From Enterocloster lavalensis (lineage in GTDB: Bacteria; Bacillota; Clostridia; Lachnospirales; Lachnospiraceae): a stretch of 64,000 nucleotides of DNA. The position numbers were made by a program, and so were the translations under genes. The stretch is from assembly GCF_902364025.1 (NCBI RefSeq), contig NZ_CABJCG010000002.1, positions 124,001 through 188,000 of the forward strand, in the 5' to 3' direction. Positions 25,163-34,444 of the stretch are shown here, one piece after another. The notes beneath the pieces were generated by a model. It saw nothing but the letters and a program-made list of their open reading frames with translations, had not been told where the DNA came from and made no database searches. The number at the start of each line of letters is the position of its first letter. Positions within the stretch are counted from its first letter, which is position 1.

Positions 25163-27151
25163 CTATTTCATCAGATTTTCCACAACCTCCACCACATGGT
25201 CCGCGGTGAAGCCGAACTTCTCAAACAGCTTTGCCGCCGGCGCGGAAGCTCCGAAGGACTTCATGCTGATCACAGCGCCGTCCAGGCCGGTGTAGCGCTC
25301 CCAGCCGAAGCCGGAGAGGGCCTCCACAGCCACGCGCCTGCGCACGTCTCTGGGAAGTACGCAGTCCTTGTACTCCTGGGGCTGCTGCTCGAACAGATCC
25401 ATGCAGGGCATGCTGACCACGCGGACGTCAACACCCTTTCCGGCCAGGATTTCCTTGGCTTCCACGGCCAGAGATACCTCGGAGCCGCTGGCGATCAGGA
25501 TGGCGTCCGGGGTCTCCTTGCTGCTGTCCTGAAGCACGTAGCCGCCCTTTAAGGCGTCGCGGCTGCTGCCGGAGAGCTGGGGCAGGTTCTGGCGGGTCAG
25601 CACCAGGGCGGTGGGCGCATCCTTCACGGTCACGGCGTGGTACCAGGCCGCGGCAGTCTCAGTGGCGTCCGCGGGCCGGAACACGTTGAATCCAGGCATG
25701 GCGCGGAACATGGCCAGCTGCTCGATGGGCTCATGGGTGGGGCCGTCCTCTCCCACACCGATGCTGTCGTGGGTGAACACGTAGGTCACCGGCAGCTTCA
25801 TCAGAGCCGCCAGACGGGCCATGGGCTTGGTGTAATCGCTGAACACGAAGAAGGTGGACACGTAGGGGCGCAGGCCGCCGTGGAGGGCCATACCGTTGCC
25901 GATACCGGCCATGGCCAGCTCGCGCACGCCGAAGTGCAGGTTCCGACCAGCGTAGTTGCCCTTGCAGAAATCCCCCTCTCCGTTCAAATAGGTCTTGGTG
26001 GAGGGAGCCAGGTCCGCGGCTCCGCCCATCAGGCCGGGAATGCGGTCCTTCAGGCGGTTTAACAGCACGCCGGACAGGTTGCGGGTGGCCTGGGGTTTGT
26101 CCTCGAAGGCCCAATACTCCTCGTCCGCAGCCAGAGACTCTGCCGCGTCGCCGTTAAAGTGCTGATCCCAGAGCGCTTTCATCTCCGGGTAAGCGGCGCA
26201 GTAATCCGCGAACAGCTTGTTCCACTGAGCCTGGGCGTCCGCGCTGCGGGCTGCCAGCTCGCGGTAGTGGGCGTAAACCTCCTCCGGCACTTCGAAGGCC
26301 TCGTCGCTGTCCCATCCCAGGGTGCGGCGCAGGGCGGTCACGTTCTCCGCGCCCAGGGGCTCGCCGTGGGCGCTGGCCTTGCCCTGCTTGGCCGGGCAGC
26401 CGTAGCCGATCTGGGTCTTTACGGTGATGAAGGAGGGACGCTCCTTGTCCGCTTTGGCGGCCTCGATGGCCTTCCCGATGGCGAATAAGTCGTTGCCGTC
26501 CTCCACGGTCAGGGTCTGGAAGCCAAAGGCCGCCATGCGCTGCTCCACGTTCTCCGTGAAGGCGATATCCGTGGAGCCCTCGATGGAAATCTGGTTGGAA
26601 TCGTAGAACACGATGAGCTTGGAAAGACCCAGGGTGCCAGCCAGGGAGAAGGCCTCGGAGGAGATGCCCTCCATCATGCAGCCGTCGCCGCCCAGCACGT
26701 AGGTGTAGTGATCCACAACCGGATAATTCTCCTTATTAAATACGGCTGCCAGATGGGCCTCCGCGATGGCCATGCCAACGGCCATGGACATACCCGCGCC
26801 CAAGGGGCCTGTGGTGGCTTCAACGCCCGCGGTGTGGCCGTACTCCGGGTGTCCGGGGGTCAGGGAATCCAACTGGCGGAAATTCATCAAATCCTCTTTG
26901 GTAAGCCCGCAGCCGAACATGTGCAGCAGGGCGTAGAGCAGGGAGGAGCCGTGGCCGCCGGAAAGGATAAAACGGTCGCGGTTCTCCCAGTTCAAATCGG
27001 CGGGATTGAAATTCATATGATTGGCCCACAGCTCATAGGCCGCGGGAGCCGCGCCCAGGGGCAGGCCGGGGTGGCCGGAGTTGGCCTTCTGCACCATATC
27101 CGCGGCCAGAATCCGCAGGGCGTTTACTGACATTTCATCGATGGTTCTCAT
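25163..27151 (-). CDS. tkt: Transketolase
   Basis: Cytosolic thiamine-diphosphate enzyme of the pentose phosphate pathway, 662 residues, full length. It moves two-carbon units between ketoses and aldoses. The N-terminal domain starts [33 protein letters not shown]; the ThDP motif GDGCMMEG is near residue 154; EDGPTHEP near 466 and the catalytic His region follow. AGGAGG precedes ATG 27151. It lies 12 bases after the transaldolase gene, so both form one operon for non-oxidative pentose metabolism. Confidence 0.97.
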   Translation of the reverse strand: MRTIDEMSVNALRILAADMVQKANSGHPGLPLGAAPAAYELWANHMNFNPADLNWENRDRFILSGGHGSSLLYALLHMFGCGLTKEDLMNFRQLDSLTPGHPEYGHTAGVEATTGPLGAGMSMAVGMAIAEAHLAAVFNKENYPVVDHYTYVLGGDGCMMEGISSEAFSLAGTLGLSKLIVFYDSNQISIEGSTDIAFTENVEQRMAAFGFQTLTVEDGNDLFAIGKAIEAAKADKERPSFITVKTQIGYGCPAKQGKASAHGEPLGAENVTALRRTLGWDSDEAFEVPEEVYAHYRELAARSADAQAQWNKLFADYCAAYPEMKALWDQHFNGDAAESLAADEEYWAFEDKPQATRNLSGVLLNRLKDRIPGLMGGAADLAPSTKTYLNGEGDFCKGNYAGRNLHFGVRELAMAGIGNGMALHGGLRPYVSTFFVFSDYTKPMARLAALMKLPVTYVFTHDSIGVGEDGPTHEPIEQLAMFRAMPGFNVFRPADATETAAAWYHAVTVKDAPTALVLTRQNLPQLSGSSRDALKGGYVLQDSSKETPDAILIASGSEVSLAVEAKEILAGKGVDVRVVSMPCMDLFEQQPQEYKDCVLPRDVRRRVAVEALSGFGWERYTGLDGAVISMKSFGASAPAAKLFEKFGFTADHVVEVVENLMK

Positions 27152-27163
27152 CTGCTGTTCCTC

Positions 27164-27817
27164 CTATTCGCCGAACACCGCTCTGTAGTCCGCCTGGAAC
27201 TTCTCGATTCCCTGGTCGGTCAGCGGGTGCTTCGTCATCTGCTCCAACACCTTGTAGGGAACGGTTGCGATGTCCGCGCCTGCCTTTGCACAGTCGATCA
27301 CGTGGATCGGGTTGCGGATGCTGGCGGCGATGATCTCGGTCTCAATGTTGTGCATCTGGAATATTTCCGTAATCTCGTAGATTAAATCAATGCCGGGCAT
27401 GGAAATATCATCCAGTCTGCCCAGGAAGGGGGAAACGTAGGAAGCTCCCGCGCGGGCGGCCAGCAGCGCCTGGGCGGCGGAGAATACCAGGGTCACGTTG
27501 GTCTTAACGCCCTCGGCGTTCAGCACCTTCACGGCCTTTAAACCTTCCACGGTCATGGGGATCTTTACAACCATGTTGGGGTGGATCTTGGCGATCTCGC
27601 GGCCCTCGGCGATCATACCCTCGGCGTCCACGGTGGTGGCCTTTACCTCTCCGCTGATGGGGCCGTCCACGATGTCGGTGATCTCTTTGATCACTTCGCC
27701 GAAATCACGGCCTTCCTTGGCGATCAGAGATGGGTTGGTGGTAACGCCGCAGATGATGCCCATGTCGTTGGCTTTCTTGATCTCGTCCACATTGGCGGTG
27801 TCGACAAAAAATTTCAT
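27164..27817 (-). CDS. Transaldolase, small fructose-6-phosphate aldolase-like type
   Basis: Cytosolic class I aldolase-fold enzyme of 217 residues, the short TalC/FSA-like type. [20 protein letters not shown] and [14 protein letters not shown] begin the barrel; the Schiff-base lysine lies in VKIPMT near residue 85. It transfers a dihydroxyacetone unit between sugar phosphates. AAGGAGG precedes ATG 27817. It is the promoter-proximal gene of the transaldolase-transketolase operon. Confidence 0.95.
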   Translation of the reverse strand: MKFFVDTANVDEIKKANDMGIICGVTTNPSLIAKEGRDFGEVIKEITDIVDGPISGEVKATTVDAEGMIAEGREIAKIHPNMVVKIPMTVEGLKAVKVLNAEGVKTNVTLVFSAAQALLAARAGASYVSPFLGRLDDISMPGIDLIYEITEIFQMHNIETEIIAASIRNPIHVIDCAKAGADIATVPYKVLEQMTKHPLTDQGIEKFQADYRAVFGE

Positions 27818-27864
27818 AGCAGTAATCCTCCTTTTATATAGAAAACATTTTTCTTGCTATCTGT

Positions 27865-27892
27865 ATTATAACTCGCTCAAACGTTGTGTCAA
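27865..27892 (-). promoter_or_regulatory. Promoter of the transaldolase-transketolase operon
   Basis: On the minus strand TTGACA (27887-27892), 16 bases, TATAAT (27865-27870): both hexamers are perfect consensus, implying strong expression. Confidence 0.9.
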
Positions 27893-28005
27893 GCAAAAAT
27901 GTGCAAGAAAATGCGATAATATGCCGCAAAATGCCTGAAACATCCCTGCTAACAGCGGTTGAAAACCGCAAACAAATGCAAATGAATCGGAATGAATGGC
28001 TGTTT

Positions 28006-28054
28006 TGACAAAAAAATACCGCAAATCCAGGCGCATGAGCGCTTGAATTTGCGG
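28006..28054 (-). terminator. Terminator of the DeoR-type regulator gene
   Basis: CCGCAAATC (28019-28027) pairs with AATTTGCGG (28046-28054), and on the minus strand the stem is followed by TATTTTTTTG. The remainder of the 340-base gap holds no gene that I can support. Confidence 0.75.
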
Positions 28055-28157
28055 AGGTTGGGGACTTTGCGGCAACGTCAGCCGGGGCGCCGGGGCGGAG
28101 AACCAACTCCGGAGGCGGAGACTGGCCCGGGTCCAATCGACGCACCAAACGCCCGCC

Positions 28158-28904
28158 TTAAAACACGTCCAGCCCGCGGTTGCGGTAGCTTCCGGCGATC
28201 TCCTCCGGCACGTTCTCCGTGACCAGGGTGGTGAAGGCCTCGATGCCGCAGACCCGGTAGCGGGAGACGGTGTTGAGCTTGATTGGGCTGACCAGGCTGA
28301 TCACCCGGTTGGAATTCTCGATCAGGCGGCGTTTCAGGCTCACCTCGTCGGGATAGGGGATGGTCATGCCGTATTCCGGGTGGATGGCGTAAACGCCCAC
28401 AAAGCACAGGTCCGGGTGGTAGAGGTCCGCCTGGGCCGCGGCCACCTCCCCCACGCTCATCAGGGATTCCTTCAGGAGGCGTCCGCCGAGTAAGATCACG
28501 TTCACCTGCTCCTTCATACTGAGGGCGTGGGCGATGGAGTAGCTGTTGGTCAGCACGGTCAGGCGCAGGGTGGAGGGAATGTTTTTGGCCAGCTGAAGGT
28601 TGGTGCTGCTGCCGTCGATGGCCACCAGCTGGTCCTGCTCCAGAAAGCCCAGGGCCTTTTCCGCCAGGCGCTGCTTTAACTCCACCTCCGTGGTCTCCCG
28701 GTCAAAATAGTTGATCACCGGCTGCTCCAGCGGGAGCGCGCCGCCGAACACCCGCTTGACCTGCCCCTTCTGGTCCAGGTCCAGCAGGTCTCTGCGGATG
28801 GTGTCCTCGGACACATTCAGCTCCACGGCCAGCTGGCTGACCACCACTTTTCCGGAGGCGTGGAGTTTGTTCAGGATCAATGCCTGACGTTCTTCTTTCA
28901 ACAT
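28158..28904 (-). CDS. DeoR-family transcriptional regulator
   Basis: DNA-binding sugar-phosphate-responsive repressor of 248 residues. The N-terminal winged helix carries RQALILNKLHASGKVVVSQL and VSEDTIRRDLLDLD, the DeoR signature. The C-terminal DeoRC domain with AIDGSSTNLQLAK and CFVGVYAIHPEYGMTIPYPDE is the phosphosugar-binding part. ATG 28904 is favoured over an upstream ATG at 28922. It lies upstream of the transaldolase-transketolase operon on the same strand and is a plausible regulator of it. Confidence 0.9.
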   Translation of the reverse strand: MLKEERQALILNKLHASGKVVVSQLAVELNVSEDTIRRDLLDLDQKGQVKRVFGGALPLEQPVINYFDRETTEVELKQRLAEKALGFLEQDQLVAIDGSSTNLQLAKNIPSTLRLTVLTNSYSIAHALSMKEQVNVILLGGRLLKESLMSVGEVAAAQADLYHPDLCFVGVYAIHPEYGMTIPYPDEVSLKRRLIENSNRVISLVSPIKLNTVSRYRVCGIEAFTTLVTENVPEEIAGSYRNRGLDVF

Positions 28905-29007
28905 AGGACCGCTCCATTTCATTCAACATTATGGGTTTATTCGTTATGATTAATCCCATTATAGCGGAAAACCGGAAAATTTAAAAGCGGTTTTGCGTTA
29001 GTTTGCG

Positions 29008-29862
29008 TTATTGTGCGTTTTCACGGCCTAAATTTCTGATCCAGGACTTGGCCAGGCCGATCCATCCCTGGCAGCTGGGCTCGTAATAGCGCCCGTCTCC
29101 TCCCTCCACCTCGTGGGTGGCTAGGGACAATCCGTGACGGCCCCTGGGGTAGAGGTGCATCTCCAGGCTGACGCCGTGGCTGCGCAGGGCGTCGGCGAAG
29201 AGCAGGCTGTTTTCCACCGGCACCGTCTGGTCCGTGCAGGTGTGCCACAGAAAGGTGGGCGGCGTGTGCGGGCCGGCCTGAAGTTCCAGGGAAACCAGGC
29301 GGCGTTTCTCCTGGTCCCGGGCGTCCGGCCCCAGCAGGCTCTCGATGGAGCCGGGATGGCAGAACGGCCCGGAGGTGATCACCGGGTAGCAGAGCAGCAG
29401 GCCGTCCGGGCGGATTTGTTCGGGAGACGTTTTAAGGGGGCCGCAGAGAAAGTCCCGGTTGTAGAAAACGCCCAGGCAGCACGCTAAATGTCCGCCTGCG
29501 GAAAAGCCGGAGACGACGATTTTCTCCGGGTCCACATGCCACTTGGCGCTGTTGAGCCGGATCAGGCGGACGGCCAGGGCCAGTTCCATTAAGGCCCGGG
29601 GAAATACGTCCGGCGCCACGCTGTAATGGAGGGAAAATACCTGAAAACCGGCGGCCAGATATTCCATAGCCACGGGCTGGTCCTCCCGCTCGGACAGCCG
29701 CGTGTAGCCGCCTCCCGGGCAGATGACGACCGCCGGGCGCAGGCGCGAGGCTGTCTCCGCCATGGGATCCAGCAGATAAGCGGTCAGGTCCGCGGATTGA
29801 TCCGGCCGGGCCTTGCAGCAGGCATCCTGGGGCAGTTCGATGGGCAGGTTGAGAATTTTCAT
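29008..29862 (-). CDS. Alpha/beta-hydrolase (esterase/lipase-like)
   Basis: Cytoplasmic serine hydrolase of 284 residues with no signal peptide. The oxyanion segment PAVVICPGGGYTRLSERE lies near residue 45; the nucleophile elbow GFSAGGHLA near 119 carries the serine; DQTVP near 210 and GRHGLS near 242 supply the acid and histidine. The pattern fits acetyl-esterases related to BD-FAE/Axe2-type enzymes, which remove acetyl groups from sugars. AAAGGAG precedes ATG 29862. It stands divergent from apt. Confidence 0.82.
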   Translation of the reverse strand: MKILNLPIELPQDACCKARPDQSADLTAYLLDPMAETASRLRPAVVICPGGGYTRLSEREDQPVAMEYLAAGFQVFSLHYSVAPDVFPRALMELALAVRLIRLNSAKWHVDPEKIVVSGFSAGGHLACCLGVFYNRDFLCGPLKTSPEQIRPDGLLLCYPVITSGPFCHPGSIESLLGPDARDQEKRRLVSLELQAGPHTPPTFLWHTCTDQTVPVENSLLFADALRSHGVSLEMHLYPRGRHGLSLATHEVEGGDGRYYEPSCQGWIGLAKSWIRNLGRENAQ

Positions 29863-30010
29863 AGAAATAACATCTCCTTTCGCATACCGCGTTCACATTA
29901 CCCAGATTATAGTCCATTGGGGGAGGAGAGTCAATGGGGCAAAAGCCGGCGCCGCCGGACCGTGCGCAGCCGCGTAAAACGCGAAAAAAGTGGAAAAATT
30001 TGTGTCCGGA

Positions 30011-30039
30011 CATTGACAGAAGGTTGAGCGCGGTGTATG
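30011..30039 (+). promoter_or_regulatory. Promoter of apt
   Basis: TTGACA (30011-30016), 17 bases, TATGGT (30034-30039), about 55 bases before the apt start codon. Confidence 0.7.
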
Positions 30040-30092
30040 GTGGAATTGCAGATTTTTGCCTCAAAACGGAACCCAGAAGAGAGGAACAAAAC

Positions 30093-30617
30093 ATGAAAAA
30101 GTTGGAAGAATATGTAAGAAGCATACCGGATTTCCCGGAGCCGGGGATTATTTTCAGGGACGTGACCAGCATCCTGCAGGATGCGGACGGCCTGCACCTG
30201 GCGGTGGACAGTCTGATCCGGATGCTGGACGGGCTGGACTATGACGTGGTGGTTGGACCGGAGTCCAGAGGATTCATTTTCGGCGTGCCGGTGGCGTACG
30301 CCCAGCACAAGAGCTTTGTGCCGGTGCGCAAAAAGGGAAAACTTCCCTGCGAGACCATTTCCATGGACTATGATCTGGAGTACGGCAAGGCCACCATTGA
30401 GATTCACAAGGATGCCATTAAGCCGGGCCAGAAGGTGGTGATTGTGGACGACCTGATCGCCACGGGCGGAACCACGGAGGCCATTATCAAGCTGATCGAG
30501 CAGCTGGGCGGAACGGTTGTGAAGATCTGCTTCGTGATGGAGCTGGCGGGCCTGAACGGGCGCGCCCACCTTCAGGGGTACGACGTGGACTCCGCCATTA
30601 TATACGAAGGCAAATAG
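30093..30617 (+). CDS. apt: Adenine phosphoribosyltransferase
   Basis: Cytosolic purine-salvage enzyme of 174 residues making AMP from adenine and PRPP. The PRPP-binding loop VVIVDDLIATGGTTEA lies near residue 115. FPEPGIIFRDVTSIL near the N-terminus and GPESRGFIFGVPVAY are family hallmarks. ATG 30093 is chosen because AGAGAGGA stands just upstream; an open frame reaching further 5' overlaps the promoter. In many Clostridia apt directly precedes rel; here two sensory genes have come between them. Confidence 0.96.
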   Translation: MKKLEEYVRSIPDFPEPGIIFRDVTSILQDADGLHLAVDSLIRMLDGLDYDVVVGPESRGFIFGVPVAYAQHKSFVPVRKKGKLPCETISMDYDLEYGKATIEIHKDAIKPGQKVVIVDDLIATGGTTEAIIKLIEQLGGTVVKICFVMELAGLNGRAHLQGYDVDSAIIYEGK

Positions 30618-30646
30618 CCAGACCCTGACGGGCGCGGTATGACGAG

Positions 30647-30691
30647 ACCGGTCTCCGGACATTTTTTAGAAAATGCCGGAGGCCGGTTTTT
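30647..30691 (+). terminator. Terminator after apt
   Basis: ACCGGTCTCCGG near 30647 pairs imperfectly with CCGGAGGCCGGT near 30676, followed by TTTTT. Confidence 0.8.
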
Positions 30692-30820
30692 GCGATGCCT
30701 CAGAAACATTTCCCGGCTGCGGAGGGGGGAGCGGACGGGATTTCAGACCTGCGTACAGGGGGACGGGGAAAATCTTGCGCTTTCAAGTAGACGGAATGGG
30801 CAAAGCGTAGTAGAATAAGT

Positions 30821-30871
30821 ATAACTGTTCAGCCGGCCGGTGCGTGTGCTGTCAAGGCACTGAACGGTTAT
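30821..30871. repeat. Short palindromic element with GTTCAG ends, copy D
   Basis: ATAACTGTTCAG (30821-30832) and CTGAACGGTTAT (30860-30871) are near-perfect inverted repeats around a 27-base centre. The ends match the termini of the branched elements A-C; the inner arms are absent. It lies just before the solute-binding protein gene. Confidence 0.65.
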
Positions 30872-30903
30872 CAATCGACTGAACTGGGAGAGGAGACTTG
30901 GGT

Positions 30904-32364
30904 ATGGACAGAAGAAGGGGGTTCAGAGGGCTTGCTGCGGCGCTGGTGGCTGCGGCCGGGCTGACGGCTTGTTCCGCGGGGGGAACGGGCGTGCAGCCGG
31001 ACCAGGCGGGATCCGGGGCGGCAAAAGGCCAGGAGCCGTGCAAGATCGTGCTCTGGCATTATTATAACGACCTTCAGAAGGAATCGCTGGATCAGATCAT
31101 AGAGGAATACAATCAGACCGAGGGAGCCGAAAAGGGGATCACCGTGGAGGCGTACAGCCAGGGCTCCATCACCGAACTGTCCAACAAGATGGACCTGATT
31201 GTCAATGATTCCACCAACCAGGTGGAGATGCCCAACATGTTCATGGCATACCGGGATATGGCCAGCAAGATCTGGCGCAACAAGCCGGAGCTGTTGGTGG
31301 ACTGCGGCAAGTATTTCAGCCAGGAGGATCTCTCGCAGTATTATGAGGCGTATGTGCAGGAGGGGTATTTCGGAGACGGATTATATATCATTCCGGTGGC
31401 AAAATCCACGGAGCTGCTGATGATGAATCAGACCGGGCTGGAGGAATTTTTGCAGGCCAACCCTGAGTTTAAGACCGCGGATATGGAGACCTGGGAGGGT
31501 CTGGCCCGGATGGCCGAGGGGTATTACAACTGGACGGACGGGATGACCCCGGATGTGCCCTTTGACGGAAAACCGTTTATTGGGATGGATATTCTGGCCA
31601 ACTATTTTATCACAATGAACCACGCCATGGGATCGGATATCTACCACTATGATCAGGACGGGGAAATGGTTCTGGATCTGGACCGGGAGTGCGTGGAGCG
31701 TTTATTTGAAAATTACTATATTCCCTACACGAAGGGGTATTACGGCGCAAGCGGCAAGTACCGCAGCGACGATATCCGTCAGTCGGTGCTGGCCGGATAC
31801 ATCGGTTCCTCCTCCAGCACGCTGTATTTCCCGAAGGAAGTGGCGGACAAAGAGGGCGAGATGAAACCCATTGAGATGGGGATGTATCCTTACCCCTATC
31901 TGGAGCATGAGGCCAAGACCGCAATCCAGCAGGGCGCGGGCATCGTGACCATTCAGAAGAGCGATCGGGAGAGCGAGGCCTGCATGGATTTCATCCGCTG
32001 GCTGACAACGGAGCGCAGTTTCGAGGTGGCGCTGTCCATGTCCTACATGCCGGTGGTAAAGGGCGGTCTGGACGAAAGCCAGAGAGACAGCGTCAAGGAC
32101 CCCAATGTGCTGAGAGCGCTGGAGCTGGGTCTGGAACAGAGCCGGGATTACCAGATGGTGTACGGGTTCGATTTTGAAAATGCTTACAGCGTCCGGCAGG
32201 AGCTGGAGGAATATTTCAGCAGCGTTCTGGCCGAAGGGCGCAGCGAATTTCTGAGATGCCTAAACAGCGGCATGTCCATTGAGGAAGCGGCGGAAACGAT
32301 GAATTACGGGCAGAAGGCGGATGAATTTTACCGCCGGGTAGAAGAGATGTTTGCCAAGCAGTGA
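30904..32364 (+). CDS. Extracellular solute-binding lipoprotein, orphan
   Basis: Lipoprotein of 486 residues with the fold of ABC sugar-binding proteins (family 1 type). The signal peptide RRGFRGLAAALVAAAGLTAC has its lipobox at LTAC near residue 23. The mature start CKIVLWHYYNDLQKESLDQII and the later IVTIQKSDRESEACMDFIRWL are typical. No ABC permease or ATPase gene lies nearby; instead a membrane GGDEF protein follows after 31 bases. It probably acts as the ligand receptor for that protein, or shares a remote transporter. ATG 30904 lies behind GGGAGAGGAG; TTG 30898 is an alternative. Confidence 0.85.
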   Translation: MDRRRGFRGLAAALVAAAGLTACSAGGTGVQPDQAGSGAAKGQEPCKIVLWHYYNDLQKESLDQIIEEYNQTEGAEKGITVEAYSQGSITELSNKMDLIVNDSTNQVEMPNMFMAYRDMASKIWRNKPELLVDCGKYFSQEDLSQYYEAYVQEGYFGDGLYIIPVAKSTELLMMNQTGLEEFLQANPEFKTADMETWEGLARMAEGYYNWTDGMTPDVPFDGKPFIGMDILANYFITMNHAMGSDIYHYDQDGEMVLDLDRECVERLFENYYIPYTKGYYGASGKYRSDDIRQSVLAGYIGSSSSTLYFPKEVADKEGEMKPIEMGMYPYPYLEHEAKTAIQQGAGIVTIQKSDRESEACMDFIRWLTTERSFEVALSMSYMPVVKGGLDESQRDSVKDPNVLRALELGLEQSRDYQMVYGFDFENAYSVRQELEEYFSSVLAEGRSEFLRCLNSGMSIEEAAETMNYGQKADEFYRRVEEMFAKQ

Positions 32365-32395
32365 CGTCTCTCCCGTCGGCGGAACGGGGTGTAGT

Positions 32396-34345
32396 ATGAT
32401 GAAAAGACATTCGTTGAGCAACAAAGTGCGCAACAGCATACTGGCGGCCATTTTGTTGCAGAGCGTGGTATTCGGCATTGGTCTTGGGGTGAGCGGCACC
32501 TTCACCAGCACGGTGGGGCGTCCTTACCGCGTGATGGAGTCCCAGACTTCCGAAAAGAACACGCTGTTATCCGGAAATCTGAATAATGCGCTTCTGATCA
32601 CCAACAATATGGGCACGGAGATCAGCCGTCTGTCGGATGAGCGGGAGATACAGAACCGTCTGATCGACAATCTGAACCATCTGTCCTGCGCCTCTAAAAT
32701 CTTTTACATGGATCTGGACAGCCGGGAGGGGTACTGCTTCCGGGACGGGGAACCGGCGATCTACGCCTCCGGTTACGGGGATATCACCTGCTCGGTGGGG
32801 AAGCTCAACAGCAGCTATTCCATCGCACTTTCCAGCCAGTGGCAGCCCAAGTTTCAGGAGAGCAGCTGGCAGAACGGGGAGATGTACTGGGAGAACCAGA
32901 AAACAGCCAGCCAGTGGCTCTACAAGGACGGCTCGCTGCATTATGTGATCACTCAGACCCGGGACGGACACCGCCGGATCATGGGCCTGGTGGTAGGCGC
33001 GGAGATTCTGGACTCCTACATGAAGCTGGACGATCCGCCCTACAAGGGGATGCAGATGTTCCTGCTGACCGAGGATCAGGTGCTTTACAGCGCGGACGGC
33101 AGAAAGACGGGCCTTCCTTACCGCATGGACCAGGACCGGGTGGTCATAAACGACGAGGGCCATTCCTATGCCGGGGTGAGGAGCATTTTGCAGCTCTACG
33201 GCCACATGGAGAGCGGCGCGGTGTACATCGCCCAGGTGGCGGACCAGTCGGAGCTTTCGGCGCTGTCCAAGGACACGGTGATGATGATCGTGGCGATCTA
33301 CGGTATCTCGGTGCTGATTGCCATTGTATTTTCCTATATTGTGATTTACCAGCTCATGCGCCCGCTGCGCAAGCTCCGGGAGGATATCGCGGGCCAGAAT
33401 CCGCAGGGCGTTCACTTCGAACAGTGCGGCCTGTCCGAGATCGACGACATCCACCTGGCGCTGAACAACATGGCGCGCAGGCTGGAGCAGAGCCATTCCC
33501 GGTATTCCCTGGCAATGCAGGCGGCCGGGGAGATGGTGGGCAGCTTTGAGTACGAGGGCCCGGGGAGCCGGGTGAAGCTCTCCGGCTCCCTGAAACGCCT
33601 GCTGGATATACCGGAGGAATACACAAACGGGACCAACGTTGTCTCCTACGAGGACTGGATCCGCCTTCTGGCGGGGATGAATAAAATCGACGAGCTGGAG
33701 GACGGCTTCTGGTTTGAGGACTCCCGGAACAACCTGCGGGCCGTGTCCATCCGGCAGCAGAAGGAGGAGCACGGCGTGTTCGGCATGGTGGTGGATAAGA
33801 CCGACGCCTACATGGAGATTATCCGGCTGCGGGATCTGTCCCAGCACGATCAGCTCACCGGACTGTACAATGCGGCTTACCTGCGGGTGAAGGGGCAGCA
33901 GCTTCTGGATGAGAATCCGCTGCGGGTCAACGGCCTGATCTTCTGCGATCTGGACAATTTGAAATACATCAACGACACCTACGGGCACAGCACGGGGGAC
34001 CGCTATCTGCAGACCATGGCGGATTTGCTGCGCACCATGGCCAGAGGGGAGAGCGCCATTCCGGTACGCCTCTCCGGCGACGAGTTCGCGCTGTTCTTCT
34101 ATGGGTATTCCAGCCGCGAAGAGGTGGAGCAGAAAATCCGCGACGGATACGAGAAACGCCACGCCATGACCCTTCCGGACGGCAAGGAGGTGCAGGTCAA
34201 CGCCTCCATCGGCCTGGCCTTTGCCCAGAGGGAATCGGAGAGCATGGAGGAGCTGTTAAAACGCGCCGACCGGGCGATGTACCGCATCAAGCGGGGCGAG
34301 AAAAATGGAATCGCGGTGTATGGGAAATCAGACGAGATAGAGTAG
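32396..34345 (+). CDS. Membrane diguanylate cyclase with extracellular sensor
   Basis: Membrane protein of 649 residues predicted to make cyclic di-GMP. Transmembrane helices lie at about 13-33 and 295-317, enclosing an extracellular sensor of roughly 260 residues. A HAMP-like segment follows (RPLRKLREDIAGQ), then a PAS-like region (about 370-470) and the C-terminal GGDEF domain. The active-site signature is RLSGDEF near residue 561, an accepted variant, and DLDNLKYINDTYGH is present. No RxxD inhibitory site is visible before it. The stop codon lies inside the following terminator. The gene pairs with the upstream solute-binding lipoprotein; ligand-gated c-di-GMP signalling is the inferred role. 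Confidence 0.88.
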   Translation: MMKRHSLSNKVRNSILAAILLQSVVFGIGLGVSGTFTSTVGRPYRVMESQTSEKNTLLSGNLNNALLITNNMGTEISRLSDEREIQNRLIDNLNHLSCASKIFYMDLDSREGYCFRDGEPAIYASGYGDITCSVGKLNSSYSIALSSQWQPKFQESSWQNGEMYWENQKTASQWLYKDGSLHYVITQTRDGHRRIMGLVVGAEILDSYMKLDDPPYKGMQMFLLTEDQVLYSADGRKTGLPYRMDQDRVVINDEGHSYAGVRSILQLYGHMESGAVYIAQVADQSELSALSKDTVMMIVAIYGISVLIAIVFSYIVIYQLMRPLRKLREDIAGQNPQGVHFEQCGLSEIDDIHLALNNMARRLEQSHSRYSLAMQAAGEMVGSFEYEGPGSRVKLSGSLKRLLDIPEEYTNGTNVVSYEDWIRLLAGMNKIDELEDGFWFEDSRNNLRAVSIRQQKEEHGVFGMVVDKTDAYMEIIRLRDLSQHDQLTGLYNAAYLRVKGQQLLDENPLRVNGLIFCDLDNLKYINDTYGHSTGDRYLQTMADLLRTMARGESAIPVRLSGDEFALFFYGYSSREEVEQKIRDGYEKRHAMTLPDGKEVQVNASIGLAFAQRESESMEELLKRADRAMYRIKRGEKNGIAVYGKSDEIE

Positions 34346-34370
34346 CGAATGGCGCTCTATCTCGCTTTTT
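34333..34370 (+). terminator. Terminator overlapping the end of the GGDEF gene
   Basis: CGAGATAGAG (34333-34342) pairs exactly with CTCTATCTCG (34355-34364), followed by CTTTTT. The stem includes the last codons of the gene. Confidence 0.88.
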
Positions 34371-34381
34371 CCAGTACCCCC

Positions 34382-34410
34382 TTGCATTTTCAGGCAAAAA
34401 AAATTATAAT
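34382..34410 (+). promoter_or_regulatory. Promoter of the rel operon
   Basis: TTGCAT (34382-34387), 17 bases, TATAAT (34405-34410), about 30 bases before the rel start codon. With the preceding terminator it separates rel from the inserted sensory genes. Confidence 0.85.
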
Positions 34411-34444
34411 GTACATTAACTATCCGTAGAAAAGGTGACCATAC

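Noticed and set aside
25163..27817. Sulfoglycolytic (sulfo-TK or sulfo-TAL) pathway
   Set aside because: The transketolase is full length and the transaldolase is of the ordinary short type; no sulfosugar isomerase, sulfolactaldehyde enzyme or exporter is nearby. Pentose metabolism explains them.
32567..34162. Long open frame antisense to the diguanylate cyclase gene (about 530 codons on the minus strand)
   Set aside because: It mirrors a GC-rich gene with strong domain evidence on the plus strand, has no ribosome site, and its translation is rich in His, Val and Leu in a way typical of antisense shadows.
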